From: Bradyrhizobium cosmicum
GTDB lineage: Bacteria > Pseudomonadota > Alphaproteobacteria > Rhizobiales > Xanthobacteraceae
Assembly: GCF_007290395.2 (NCBI RefSeq)
Contig: NZ_CP041656.2
Coordinates: 6,324,001-6,388,000 of the forward strand
Length of the DNA stretch: 64,000 bases
Reading direction: 5' to 3'
Below, piece by piece: positions 35,665 through 44,086 of the stretch. Each line of letters begins with the position of its first letter. The stretch's first letter is position 1. The position numbers were made by a program, and so were the translations under genes. The notes under the pieces were generated by a model, which was not told where the DNA came from, searched no databases, and worked only from the letters and a program-made list of their open reading frames with translations.

Positions 35665-37028
35665 CCTATCCCTTCCTTCGACGCATTGCATTCTCCCTTG
35701 CCGCCGGCACCGCGTTCGCGCTCGCGACCGTCTCGCCATCGCAAGCCGCAGCAAAGATCCAGCGCCTGGTCTCGCCTGGCGGCATCGAGGCTTGGTTCGT
35801 GCAGGATGCGACCGTGCCGCTGATCGCCATGGAATATTCCTTTGCCGGCGGCTCGTCCCAGGACCCCAGGGACAAGTCGGGTGTCGCCAACCTCGTCGGC
35901 GACCTCCTCGACGAAGGTTCCGGCGATCTCGATTCCAAGACCTTCCACGAACGGCTCGACCGCCGCGCCATCGAGCTCAGTTTCAGCACCAGCCGCGATA
36001 CCTTCCGCGGCAGCCTGCGCATGCTGCGCGACAACAAGGACGAGGCCTTCGACCTGCTCCGGAGCGCCCTGACCTCGCCGCATTTCGACACCGCCGACGT
36101 CGAGCGTATCCGTTCGCAGGTGATCTCGGGCCTGCGCCGCGAGACCACCAACCCGACCTCGCTGGCGAGCCGCAAGTTCCTGGAGGTTGCATTCGGCGAC
36201 CATCCCTACGGACGGCAGACCAACGGCACGCTCGACAGCGTGCCGACCATCACGGTCGCCGACATGAAGGATTATGTCGGCCGCGTGCTCGCCAGGGACA
36301 CCTTGAAGATCGCGGTCGTCGGCGACGTCGATCCGGCCACGCTCGGCAAGCTGCTCGACCACACCTTCGGCAGCCTGCCCGCCAAGGCCAACCTCACGCC
36401 GGTCGCTGACGTCGAGGCGGCCAAGCCGCCGCAGCGCGCCTTCGTGCCGCTCGACGTGCCGCAAACCGTCATCACCTTCGGCGGCCCCGGCGTGAAGCGC
36501 AGCGATCCGAACTTCATGGCAGCCTATGTCGTCAACCACATTCTCGGCGGCGGCGGCCTCTCCTCCCGGCTCTATCGCGAGGTCCGCGAGAAGCGCGGGC
36601 TGGCCTATTCGGTCTTCGAATCGCTGCTCTGGATGGAGCATTCGGCGATCTTCATCGGCAATACCGGCACGCGCTCCGACCGCGCCGGCGACACCATCGA
36701 CGCCATCGAGAAGGAGGTGCGCCGCATCGCCGAGGAGGGCCCGACACAGAAGGAGCTCGACGAGGCCAAGTCCTACCTCAAGGGCTCGCAGATGCTGGCG
36801 CTCGACACCTCCTCCAAGCTGGCGCAGGCGCTGCTGCAATATCAGCAGGACAAGATGCCGATCGACTACATCGAGAAGCGCAACGCCATCGTCGATGCCG
36901 TGACGCTCGATGACGCCAAGGCGGCCGCCAAGCGGCTCTGGGGCCAGGGCCTCCTGACCGTCGTCGTCGGCCGCGCCCCGCAGGCCGCCGCGCAGCCGGC
37001 AGCAGCACCGGCGACGAAGTCCAACTGA
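35661..37028 (+). CDS. M16 family peptidase-like protein, non-catalytic subunit
   Basis: 455 aa from the GTG at 35661, overlapping the preceding stop by four bases (GTGA). The longer frame from 35583 lies inside the upstream gene. A signal peptide (about 8-30, RIAFSLAAGTAFALATVSPSQA) directs export. The region where HxxEH should be reads GVANLVGDLLDEGSG, so no zinc ligand is present. GGGGLSSRLYREVREKRGLAYSV carries the R/Y pair that helps substrate binding in the partner. The C-terminus is Ala/Pro rich. A terminator hairpin follows. Confidence 0.92.
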   Translation: MTYPFLRRIAFSLAAGTAFALATVSPSQAAAKIQRLVSPGGIEAWFVQDATVPLIAMEYSFAGGSSQDPRDKSGVANLVGDLLDEGSGDLDSKTFHERLDRRAIELSFSTSRDTFRGSLRMLRDNKDEAFDLLRSALTSPHFDTADVERIRSQVISGLRRETTNPTSLASRKFLEVAFGDHPYGRQTNGTLDSVPTITVADMKDYVGRVLARDTLKIAVVGDVDPATLGKLLDHTFGSLPAKANLTPVADVEAAKPPQRAFVPLDVPQTVITFGGPGVKRSDPNFMAAYVVNHILGGGGLSSRLYREVREKRGLAYSVFESLLWMEHSAIFIGNTGTRSDRAGDTIDAIEKEVRRIAEEGPTQKELDEAKSYLKGSQMLALDTSSKLAQALLQYQQDKMPIDYIEKRNAIVDAVTLDDAKAAAKRLWGQGLLTVVVGRAPQAAAQPAAAPATKSN

Positions 37029-37046
37029 CGACCCTTAGGTTTCCTG

Positions 37047-37073
37047 AAATGGCCGGGCTCGCCCGGCCATTTG
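37047..37073 (+). terminator. Hairpin terminator after the M16 pair
   Basis: AAATGGCCGGGC and GCCCGGCCATTT form a 12-base perfect stem with a short loop (TC), followed by GCGTTTGG. It begins 19 bases after the second M16 stop codon. The T-tract is short, so termination may be partial. Confidence 0.65.
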
Positions 37074-37143
37074 CGTTTGGCATGGGCGCCATTGCCGAAT
37101 GGTGACGTCCGGGATATGTCCGGACATCACGAATGGTGTTCCC

Positions 37144-37560
37144 ATGCTGCGGATATCCCGCGATCTCGTCATCGACGAGGACGACATCGAGATCGGCTTT
37201 GTTCGCGCCTCGGGCCCCGGCGGCCAGAACGTCAACAAGGTCGCGACCTCGGCGCAACTGCGCTTCGACACCCGCAAGCTGACCTTGCCGGAGGATGCCG
37301 CACTGCGCCTTGCCCGTCTCGCAGGCCAGCGCATGACCAAGGACGGCGTCATCGTGATCCAGGCTCAGCGCTTCCGCACCCAGGAGCGCAACCGGCAGGA
37401 TGCGATCGACCGCCTCACCGAGATCCTGAGCGAGGCGATGATACGGCCGAAGCCGCGACGTGCGACAAAGCCGACCTTCGGCTCCAAGCAACGCCGCCTC
37501 GAGGGCAAGAAGCGCCGCAGCGATATCAAGTCGAAGCGCGGCGGACATTTCGACGATTGA
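37144..37560 (+). CDS. arfB: Alternative ribosome-rescue factor ArfB (ICT1/YaeJ-type peptidyl-tRNA hydrolase)
   Basis: 138 aa from the ATG at 37144 (MLRISRDLVI); the frame to 37099 adds residues from the intergenic region. GGQ is at 26-28 in ASGPGGQNVNKV, the catalytic loop shared with release factors. The C-terminal tail is strongly basic (KPTFGSKQRRLEGKKRRSDIKSKRGG), the part that enters the empty mRNA channel of a stalled ribosome. It frees nascent chains from non-stop ribosomes. Length matches E. coli ArfB (140 aa). Single gene. Confidence 0.92.
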   Translation: MLRISRDLVIDEDDIEIGFVRASGPGGQNVNKVATSAQLRFDTRKLTLPEDAALRLARLAGQRMTKDGVIVIQAQRFRTQERNRQDAIDRLTEILSEAMIRPKPRRATKPTFGSKQRRLEGKKRRSDIKSKRGGHFDD

Positions 37561-37696
37561 TCGCGGCAGTCGATCGCACCGCAGATCGGTGCGAGGCACA
37601 TCGGACGCTTCACGTTTGTTCCCATCCAAAACAGCCCGCTACTACCACCGCATGTTTGGCGGCGCCTAGAGTTTGCGCACGCTGAATTTGACGTGG

Positions 37697-38101
37697 ATGG
37701 GCGAGCTTTTGGCGATGCGCGCGGTCGTGCTGGGATTGTGCACTGCAGTGATGCTGGTGGTGCGGGTTGCCGGCGCGCAGATGCCATTGCCGGCCGCAAA
37801 GCCGCCGGATGGTGCGACGCTGTTCAAGCAGCAATGCGCCGTGTGCCACACGTTGAGTTCGTCGGAGCCGATGCGACAAGGCCCGCCGCTGGTCAAGGTC
37901 GTCGGGCGGCCCGCCGGTAAGGTCGAGGGCTTTCGCTATTCCGAGAACCTCGCCAAAGCCGACTTCGCCTGGGACGAGACGAAGCTCGACGCCTGGCTGA
38001 CCAATCCGCAAGCCGTCATTCCCGGCGTGGTCATGGTCTACCGGCAGGCCAAGCCGGAGACGCGCGCCGCCATCATCGCCTTTCTGAAGGAGCAGAACTG
38101 A
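37697..38101 (+). CDS. Class I c-type cytochrome
   Basis: 134 aa from the ATG at 37697; another ATG at 37715 and a TTG at 37673 are possible. The hydrophobic N-terminus (about 7-30) exports the protein to the periplasm. One heme site, CAVCH, lies in LFKQQCAVCHTLSS, and the axial Met is probably the one in IPGVVMVY. The pattern GPPLVKVVGRPAG and FAWDETKLDAWLTNPQ is that of small cytochromes c550/c2. The VOC gene starts directly after the stop. It may take electrons from the GMC oxidoreductase encoded downstream. Confidence 0.88.
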   Translation: MGELLAMRAVVLGLCTAVMLVVRVAGAQMPLPAAKPPDGATLFKQQCAVCHTLSSSEPMRQGPPLVKVVGRPAGKVEGFRYSENLAKADFAWDETKLDAWLTNPQAVIPGVVMVYRQAKPETRAAIIAFLKEQN

Positions 38102-38497
38102 ATGGCAAAGCCTGTTCATTCCATGATCCGCGTGTCCGACGAGGCACGTTCGCTTGACTTCTACAGACGCGCCTTCGGCCTCGAGGTCGCCGACCATCTG
38201 AAATTTCCCGATTTTGCCCTGATCTACCTGCGTCACCCCTCGTCACCTTTCGAGGTGGAGTTGACGGTCAATTTCGATCGCAAGGAGCCTTACGCGCTCG
38301 GTGACGGCTACGGCCACCTCGCAGTGGTGGTCGAGGATCTCGATGCCGAACATGCCCGCTTCGAGCGCGAGAAGCTGGCGCCGGGTCCGCTGCGCGACTT
38401 CAAGCACGACGGCAGGACGCTGGCACGCTTCTTCTTCGTCAGCGATCCCGATGGCTACAAGATCGAGGTGATCCAGCGGGGCGGACGTTTCAACTAG
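38102..38497 (+). CDS. VOC family protein, lactoylglutathione lyase-like
   Basis: 131 aa with two beta-alpha-beta-beta-beta units of the vicinal-oxygen-chelate fold. The metal ligands expected in glyoxalase I are H (KPVHSMIRVSDEARSLDFYRRAFGL), E (SPFEVELTVN), H (GYGHLAVVVEDLDAE) and E (DGYKIEVIQRGG). All four are present, so glyoxalase-I-type activity on a glutathione hemithioacetal is plausible. It begins at the base after the cytochrome stop and precedes the Tat protein gene by 35 bases. Confidence 0.85.
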   Translation: MAKPVHSMIRVSDEARSLDFYRRAFGLEVADHLKFPDFALIYLRHPSSPFEVELTVNFDRKEPYALGDGYGHLAVVVEDLDAEHARFEREKLAPGPLRDFKHDGRTLARFFFVSDPDGYKIEVIQRGGRFN

Positions 38498-38532
38498 CCA
38501 AAATCAAAAAACCAAAATTAACGGAGGAAACC

Positions 38533-39081
38533 ATGAGAGAAGTCGATCGTCGAAGCAAGCACAGCCGCCGCGTCTTTCTCAAGGGCGCGGCGGCCGCAGT
38601 GCCGGTCGCCGCCGTCGCGACCGGCGTCACCGTCAACATCGAAGACGCCTGGGCCGATGAGGCCGGCACGCTGTCACCGGCGACGATGAAGACACTGCTG
38701 AAGGTCGCGCGCGACATCTATCCGCACGATGTGCTCGGCGACAGCTACTACATCACCGCGATCAAGCCGTGGGACGGCAAGGCGGCCAAGGATCCCGCCG
38801 TCAAGTCGCTGATCAGCGACGGCGTCACGCGGCTCGATCAGAATGCGCGGGATCGCCACAAGGTGCCCTACGCCGAGGTGCCGTGGGAAACCGATCGCGT
38901 CGTGCTGCTGAAGGAGATCGAGCAGAGCGACTTCTTCCAGAAGGTGCGCGGCGACCTCGTCGTCTCGCTCTACAACCAGAAAGAGGTCTGGCCGCGGTTC
39001 GGCTACGAGGGCTCCTCCGCCGAACACGGCGGCTACATCAACCGCGGCTTTGCCGACATCGACTGGCTGCCCAAGGCTTAA
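38533..39081 (+). CDS. Tat-exported small subunit, gluconate 2-dehydrogenase subunit 3-like
   Basis: 182 aa. The signal SRRVFLKGAAAAVPVAAVATG (residues 11-30) carries the twin-arginine motif. The mature part has TMKTLLKVARDIYPHD near the start and ends HGGYINRGFADIDWLPKA. Position and design match the gamma/small subunit (subunit 3) of membrane FAD-dependent sugar/alcohol dehydrogenases, which carries the flavoprotein across the membrane by hitch-hiking on its Tat signal. GGAGG lies six bases before the ATG. The GMC flavoprotein gene follows after 30 bases. Confidence 0.85.
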   Translation: MREVDRRSKHSRRVFLKGAAAAVPVAAVATGVTVNIEDAWADEAGTLSPATMKTLLKVARDIYPHDVLGDSYYITAIKPWDGKAAKDPAVKSLISDGVTRLDQNARDRHKVPYAEVPWETDRVVLLKEIEQSDFFQKVRGDLVVSLYNQKEVWPRFGYEGSSAEHGGYINRGFADIDWLPKA

Positions 39082-39111
39082 GGGCCACCCCAACGGTTCA
39101 GGAGAACGCAT

Positions 39112-40680
39112 ATGGCAAAATTCGATCTGAACGACTCCAGCGTTGTGGTGATCGTCGGCTCCGGCGCCGGCGGCGGCACGCTGGGCAACGAGCTCGCGCA
39201 GAAGGGCGTCAAGGTGGTCATCCTCGAGGCCGGGCCGCGCATCGAGAACCAGGACTTCGTCAACGACGAGTGGGAGAGTTTTTCCCAGCTCGCGTGGACC
39301 GATGCGCGCACCACGTCGGGCAATTGGCGCGTCGCGAAAGACTTCTCGGGTCTTCCGGCCTGGATCGTCAAGGCGGTCGGCGGCTCGACCACGCACTGGG
39401 CCGGCGCGTCGCTGCGCTTCGACGAGCATGAGTTCAAGGTGAAGAGCACCTATGGCAACATTGCCGGCGCCAACCTGCTGGACTGGCCTGTGACGCTGGC
39501 GGAGATCGAGCCGTGGTACGCCAAGGCCGAGAACAAGATGGGCGTGACCCGCACCAACGGCATTCCCGGACTTCCCGGCAACAACAATTTCAAGGTGCTG
39601 GAGGCCGGCGCGAAGAAGCTCGGCTACAAGACCGTGCACACCGGCAACATGGCGATCAACAGCCAGCCGCGCGACGGCCGCGGCGCCTGCCAGCAGATCG
39701 GCTTCTGCTTCCAGGGCTGCAAATCCGGCGCGAAATGGTCGACGCTCTACACCGAGATCCCCAAGGGCGAGGCGACCGGCAATCTCGAGGTGCGGCCGGG
39801 CAGCATGGCGATCAAGATCGAGCACGACGCCAGCGGCAAGGTCACCGGCGTGGTCTACGCCGACGAGGCCGGTGCAATGCAACGCCAGAAGGCACGTATC
39901 GTCGCGGTGGCCGGCAACTCGATCGAAAGCCCGCGGCTGCTGCTCAACAGCGCCTCGACCATGTTCCCCGACGGCCTCGGCAACTCCTCGGGCCAGGTCG
40001 GCCGCAACTACATGCGGCACATGACCGGCAGCGTCTACGCCGTGTTCGAGAAGTCAGTGCACATGTATCGCGGCACCACCATGGCCGGCATCATCCGCGA
40101 CGAGGCCGCCAACAACCCGAAGCGCGGCTTCGTCGGCGGCTATGAGATGGAGACGCTGTCGCTCGGACTGCCGTTCATGGCGGCATTCCTCAATCCCGGC
40201 GCCTGGGGCCGCCCGTTCACCGCAGCACTCGACGGCTATCCCAGGATGGCCGGCATGTGGCTGGTCGGCGAGGACATGCCGCAGGAGACCAACCGCATCA
40301 CGCTCGATCCCGTCGTGAAGGACAAGTTCGGACAGCCGGTCGCAAGCGTGCATTTCGACGATCATCCCAACGATCTTGCGATGCGCGCGCATGCCTACAA
40401 GCAGGGGGCGGCGGTCTACGACGCCGTCGGTGCTACCGTGACCTATCCGACGCCGCCTTATCCGAGCACGCACAATCTCGGCACCAACAGGATGAGCGAG
40501 AAGCCGCGCGACGGCGTCGTCAACAAGTTCGGGCAAAGCCACGACGTCAAGAACCTGTTCGTCTCCGACGGCAGCCAGTTCACCAGCGGCGCGGCCTGCA
40601 ACCCGACGCTGACCATCGTCGCGCTGGCGATCCGGCAGGCGGACTACATCGCCGGGGCGATGCAGAAGAAGGAGATTTGA
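39112..40680 (+). CDS. GMC family FAD-dependent oxidoreductase, dehydrogenase large subunit
   Basis: 522 aa with no signal peptide of its own. The FAD Rossmann motif is VVVIVGSGAGGGTLGNELA (about 10-28), then GGSTTHWAGASLRFDEHEF. The catalytic C-terminal His/Asn pair is in STHNLGTNRMS and GAACNPTLTIVALA. A Cys cluster (ACQQIGFCFQGCKSGAK, about 190-206) resembles the Fe-S binding insertion of fructose- and glucose-dehydrogenase large subunits. It probably forms a complex with the Tat protein and passes electrons to a cytochrome c. The substrate is not identifiable. It is the last gene of the unit. Confidence 0.9.
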   Translation: MAKFDLNDSSVVVIVGSGAGGGTLGNELAQKGVKVVILEAGPRIENQDFVNDEWESFSQLAWTDARTTSGNWRVAKDFSGLPAWIVKAVGGSTTHWAGASLRFDEHEFKVKSTYGNIAGANLLDWPVTLAEIEPWYAKAENKMGVTRTNGIPGLPGNNNFKVLEAGAKKLGYKTVHTGNMAINSQPRDGRGACQQIGFCFQGCKSGAKWSTLYTEIPKGEATGNLEVRPGSMAIKIEHDASGKVTGVVYADEAGAMQRQKARIVAVAGNSIESPRLLLNSASTMFPDGLGNSSGQVGRNYMRHMTGSVYAVFEKSVHMYRGTTMAGIIRDEAANNPKRGFVGGYEMETLSLGLPFMAAFLNPGAWGRPFTAALDGYPRMAGMWLVGEDMPQETNRITLDPVVKDKFGQPVASVHFDDHPNDLAMRAHAYKQGAAVYDAVGATVTYPTPPYPSTHNLGTNRMSEKPRDGVVNKFGQSHDVKNLFVSDGSQFTSGAACNPTLTIVALAIRQADYIAGAMQKKEI

Positions 40681-40741
40681 TCTTACGTTGCCTACGCGCT
40701 CGCCGGGACCACGTTGAGGAGGATTGCGTATCCACACTCAC

Positions 40742-40873
40742 GGTGTCGTCCCGGCGAACGCCGGGACCCATAACCACAGGGAGCAGTTTGACGAAGTCCA
40801 AGCGTTCGGTACTCAGATCACCTACGCCCGATAGGTTCCTCGGTATGGGTCCCGGCGTTCGCCGGGACGACAT
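40742..40873. repeat. ~130-bp palindromic element (GTCGTCCCGGCGAACGCCGGG family), copy 3
   Basis: The left arm, GTCGTCCCGGCGAACGCCGG with GACCCATAACCACAG, is mirrored by TATGGGTCCCGGCGTTCGCC with GGGACGACA at the right. The centre (~70 bases) is unrelated. The element belongs to the same family as the copies flanking proC. It fills the gap between the GMC gene and the RHH gene. Confidence 0.75.
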
Positions 40874-40906
40874 CGAGAATGCGGATGCTGGCTCTCGCGG
40901 TTGGGG

Positions 40907-41215
40907 CTATTCGGCCGCATCGAGGATAGGCGCCTTGAACTGCTGCACCGGTGCCATCGTCTTCGATCGATAGATCAGGCAGGAGCACCTCAGCAGCGAG
41001 GCAAAATTGTTGACCTCGCCGTGATGGTCGAGCACTTCGTTATAGAGCGTGGTCAGGAACTTGCCGACGCTCATGTTCTCCTTGGCCGCGATTTCCTCCA
41101 ACGTGTCCCAGAACGCCATTTCCAGCCGGATCGACGTGCAGTGTCCGCCGATCCGCAGAGAGCGGGTCTGGGATTCGTAGTCGCGTTGGGGCTGATGCGC
41201 GAAGAGATGGCACAT
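40907..41215 (-). CDS. Ribbon-helix-helix domain protein (RHH_4 type)
   Basis: 102 aa. Residues about 25-85 fit the alphaproteobacterial RHH_4 domain: TSIRLEMAFWDTLEEIAAKENMSVGKFL, with an N-terminal DNA-contact strand (RSLRIGGHCTSIRLE). It is preceded by GGGAGGAC. It could be a dimeric DNA-binding protein; no partner toxin is present, so it is not obviously part of a toxin-antitoxin pair. It is convergent with the GMC gene and divergent from mutL. Confidence 0.8.
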   Translation of the reverse strand: MCHLFAHQPQRDYESQTRSLRIGGHCTSIRLEMAFWDTLEEIAAKENMSVGKFLTTLYNEVLDHHGEVNNFASLLRCSCLIYRSKTMAPVQQFKAPILDAAE

Positions 41216-41463
41216 GGCGTCCTCCCGTCCTGTTGCCGTTTTTTCGCGATGCTACACCGCGGCCCGGCGGCTCACAATCGGGACCGAGGGAGACGAGCGG
41301 ATCGCGTGTGGGGAAGGATTTTCGCGAACGTCCAATATCTTCAATGTGATAGATGCCGTTCTTCCCCAGCCCGGTACGTTCCTGTTGCCCAACACATGCT
41401 TTTGACGCAACACAGCCTAGAATAGCGCTGCAGCGAATCCCAATCGAGCCCAAGATCGAGTTA

Positions 41464-43275
41464 ATGCCCGTCCGCCAGCTTCCAGAACAGGTCGTCAACC
41501 GCATCGCCGCCGGCGAGGTGGTCGAGCGCCCGGCGAGCGTGGTCAAGGAACTGGTCGAGAACGCGATCGATGCCGGGGCGAGCCGGATCGACGTCTTCAC
41601 CGATGGGGGCGGCCGCCGCCGCATCGGCATCACCGACGACGGCAGCGGCATGACCGCGAAGGACCTCGCGCTCGCGGTCGAGCGCCATGCCACCTCCAAG
41701 CTCGACGACGAGGACCTGCTGCAAATCCGCACCCTCGGGTTCCGCGGCGAGGCGCTGCCATCTATCGGCTCCGTGGCGCGGCTTTCCATCACGACGCGGC
41801 ATGCCAGCGAGCCGCATGCCTGGGCGCTCACCGTCGAGGGCGGCGAGAAGTCCGAGATCATGCCGGCGGCGCTGGCCCATGGCACCCGCGTCGAGGTCAA
41901 CGATCTCTTTTATGCGACGCCGGCGCGGCTGAAATTCCTGAAGACCGACCGCACCGAGGCGGAAGCCATCCGTGAGGTGGTGCGACGCCTGGCGATGGCG
42001 CGGCCGGACGTCGCCTTCACGCTCGCGGGCGAGGAGCGCGCACCGGTGACCTGGGCCGCTGCATTGCCCGGCGCCGCCGGGCGGCTGACGCGGCTCGGCG
42101 ACATTCTCGGCGCCGAGTTTAGCAGCCACGCCATCGAGGTCCATGCCGAGCGCGAGGGCGTCGTGGTCGCCGGCTATGCCGCAGCGCCGGCGCTGACCAA
42201 GGCGAATGCGCTCGGGCAATATCTCTTCGTCAACGGCCGCCCGGTGCGCGACAAGCTGATCCTGGGCGCGGTGCGCGGGGCCTATGCCGACTATCTGCCG
42301 CGCGACCGCCATCCGGTGCTGGCGCTGTTCGTCACGCTCGATCCGCGCGAGGTTGACGCCAACGTGCATCCGGCCAAGACCGAGGTGCGCTTCCGCAATT
42401 CCGGCCTCGTCCGTGCGTTGATCGTGCACGGATTGAAGGAGGCGCTGGCGCGCGAGGGGCGGCGCACCGCCGCCAACAGCGGCGAGAGCGCATTGTCCTC
42501 GTTCCGGCCCGCCTTCACGCCGCGCCCTGCAAGCTGGGACTGGCGGGCCTCGCCATCCGCCCCGGTCGCACCGATGCCGTCATTCGACGGCAGCGCCGCG
42601 CCCGCCTTTGCCGAGCGCGCGCAGGCTGCGTTCGATGTCGGTGGGCCCAGCGCTGACATCAGGTTCGAGACGCAGCCGGTAGCCGACCTCGTCGACCGTC
42701 CGCTCGGCGCGGCGCGGACCCAGATCCACGAGACCTACATCGTCTCGCAGACCCGCGACGGCCTGATCATCGTCGACCAGCATGCCGCGCATGAGCGCAT
42801 CGTCTACGAGCGGCTGAAGGCCTCGCTGGCCGCTAACGGCGTGCAGCGGCAGATCCTCTTGATCCCCGAGATCGTCGAGATGGACGAATCCACGGTGGAG
42901 CGCCTGCTGGAGCGCAGCGAAGAGCTCGCCTCGTTTGGCCTTGCCATCGAATCCTTCGGCCCCGGTGCGGTCGCGGTGCGCGAGACGCCGTCGCTGCTCG
43001 GCAAGACCAATGCGGGCGGCCTGCTCCGCGACCTCTCCGAGCACATGGCCGAATGGGACGAGGCGCTGCCGCTGGAGCGCCGCCTGATGCATGTCGCCGC
43101 CACCATGGCCTGCCACGGCTCGGTGCGCGCCGGACGGAGACTGCGTCCGGAAGAGATGAATGCGCTGCTCCGCGAGATGGAGGAGACGCCGAACTCCGGC
43201 CAATGCAATCACGGCCGTCCGACCTATGTCGAGCTGAAGCTGAGCGATGTGGAGAAGCTGTTCGGGCGGCGGTGA
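41464..43275 (+). CDS. mutL: DNA mismatch repair protein MutL
   Basis: 603 aa from the ATG at 41464 ([18 protein letters not shown]); the 37-residue extension to 41353 is not family-like. GHKL ATPase motifs: [28 protein letters not shown] and [15 protein letters not shown]. The dimerisation/endonuclease region has [14 protein letters not shown], fitting the DQHA(x)2E(x)4E metal motif of latent-endonuclease MutLs, plus ACHGSVRAG and [10 protein letters not shown]. This fits an organism using MutL nicking rather than MutH. The linker (about 345-410) is Pro/Ala rich. Confidence 0.95.
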   Translation: MPVRQLPEQVVNRIAAGEVVERPASVVKELVENAIDAGASRIDVFTDGGGRRRIGITDDGSGMTAKDLALAVERHATSKLDDEDLLQIRTLGFRGEALPSIGSVARLSITTRHASEPHAWALTVEGGEKSEIMPAALAHGTRVEVNDLFYATPARLKFLKTDRTEAEAIREVVRRLAMARPDVAFTLAGEERAPVTWAAALPGAAGRLTRLGDILGAEFSSHAIEVHAEREGVVVAGYAAAPALTKANALGQYLFVNGRPVRDKLILGAVRGAYADYLPRDRHPVLALFVTLDPREVDANVHPAKTEVRFRNSGLVRALIVHGLKEALAREGRRTAANSGESALSSFRPAFTPRPASWDWRASPSAPVAPMPSFDGSAAPAFAERAQAAFDVGGPSADIRFETQPVADLVDRPLGAARTQIHETYIVSQTRDGLIIVDQHAAHERIVYERLKASLAANGVQRQILLIPEIVEMDESTVERLLERSEELASFGLAIESFGPGAVAVRETPSLLGKTNAGGLLRDLSEHMAEWDEALPLERRLMHVAATMACHGSVRAGRRLRPEEMNALLREMEETPNSGQCNHGRPTYVELKLSDVEKLFGRR

Positions 43276-43288
43276 GATTGGAATCTGC

Positions 43289-43377
43289 GTAGGGTGGGTC
43301 AGCGCAGCGTAACCCACCACTTCTGCCACCGCGGAGATCAAAGAGGGGGGTTACGCCTTCGGCTAACCCACCCTACA
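43289..43377. repeat. Palindromic repeat (GTAGGGTGGGTTAGC family)
   Basis: GTAGGGTGGGTCAGCGCAGC with GTAACCCACC at the left is mirrored by GGGTTACGCC-TTCGGCTAACC with CACCCTACA at the right. From memory this is one of the commonest bradyrhizobial intergenic repeats. It lies between the convergent mutL and rsmD genes and could act as a bidirectional transcription end. Confidence 0.8.
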
Positions 43378-43391
43378 CACCGAGTTCGAGA

Positions 43392-43946
43392 CTACGGCTT
43401 CTTCAAAAACACGAATTCCGTATCATCGTACGCGCGCCGCTCCAGTTCCTCGAAGCCCTCAGGCGCCGCGAACTGCGCGGCCTTCGCCTCTTCCACCACC
43501 AGCAGCGCACCCGGCGTCAGCCAGCCGCCGTCGCGCAAGCTCGCCAGCGCCTTCTCCGCAAGACCCTTGCCGTAGGGCGGATCGAGGAACACCAGCGAGA
43601 ATGGCTCGACCGGATGCGCCGGGCCGAGGTCGGCCGCATCGCGGCGGTAGACTTTCGTCACCCCGCCAAGGCCGAGCGACTCGACATTGTTACGCAGCAA
43701 AGCGCGCGCTTCCGCGCCGTTGTCGACGAACAGCACGAACTTCGCACCGCGCGAGGACGCCTCGATGCCGAGTGCGCCGGTGCCGGCGAATAGATCGAGC
43801 ACGCGCGCGTCCTGGATCGGATCCTCATAGGCGTGCACGAGGATGTTGAACACGGACTCGCGCAGGCGGTCCGCCGTGGGGCGGATGTCACGCGAGGACG
43901 GTGAGGCCAGATTGCGCCCCTTCAAACGACCGCCGACGACGCGCAT
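43392..43946 (-). CDS. rsmD: 16S rRNA (guanine(966)-N2)-methyltransferase
   Basis: 184 aa. It methylates G966 of 16S rRNA. The start MRVVGGRLKGRNLASP is the family's conserved N-terminus. Motif I is VLDLFAGTGALGIEASSRGA (about 48-67), and FLDPPYGKGLAEKAL holds the DPPY catalytic motif. Length is normal. It is on the same strand as the pseudouridine synthase gene, about 140 bases downstream of it, with a palindromic repeat between them. Confidence 0.94.
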   Translation of the reverse strand: MRVVGGRLKGRNLASPSSRDIRPTADRLRESVFNILVHAYEDPIQDARVLDLFAGTGALGIEASSRGAKFVLFVDNGAEARALLRNNVESLGLGGVTKVYRRDAADLGPAHPVEPFSLVFLDPPYGKGLAEKALASLRDGGWLTPGALLVVEEAKAAQFAAPEGFEELERRAYDDTEFVFLKKP

Positions 43947-43958
43947 CTAGATGTCTCC

Positions 43959-44046
43959 GTCATGCCCGGGCTCGTCCCGGGCATCCACGTTCTTCAGCCG
44001 TGGACGCAAGCAAGACGTGGATGGCCGGGTCAAGCCCGGCCATGAC
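43959..44046. repeat. Double-arm palindromic repeat (GTCATGCCCGGG / CCCGGCCATGAC)
   Basis: The left arm GTCATGCCCGGGCTCGTCCC with GGGCATCCACGT is followed by a short spacer and the right arm ACGTGGATGGCCGGGTCAAG with CCCGGCCATGACG. Each arm folds alone and the two are inverted to each other. The layout is the same as 27811-27896. Confidence 0.8.
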
Positions 44047-44086
44047 GACCTGAGGTAGGGCGTCGGCGTCGTATCAACCATCGGCC

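Noticed and set aside
40907..41215. RHH protein as antitoxin of a toxin-antitoxin pair
   Set aside because: No small toxin gene is adjacent; the neighbours are a GMC oxidoreductase and mutL, and the RHH_4 family is usually single.
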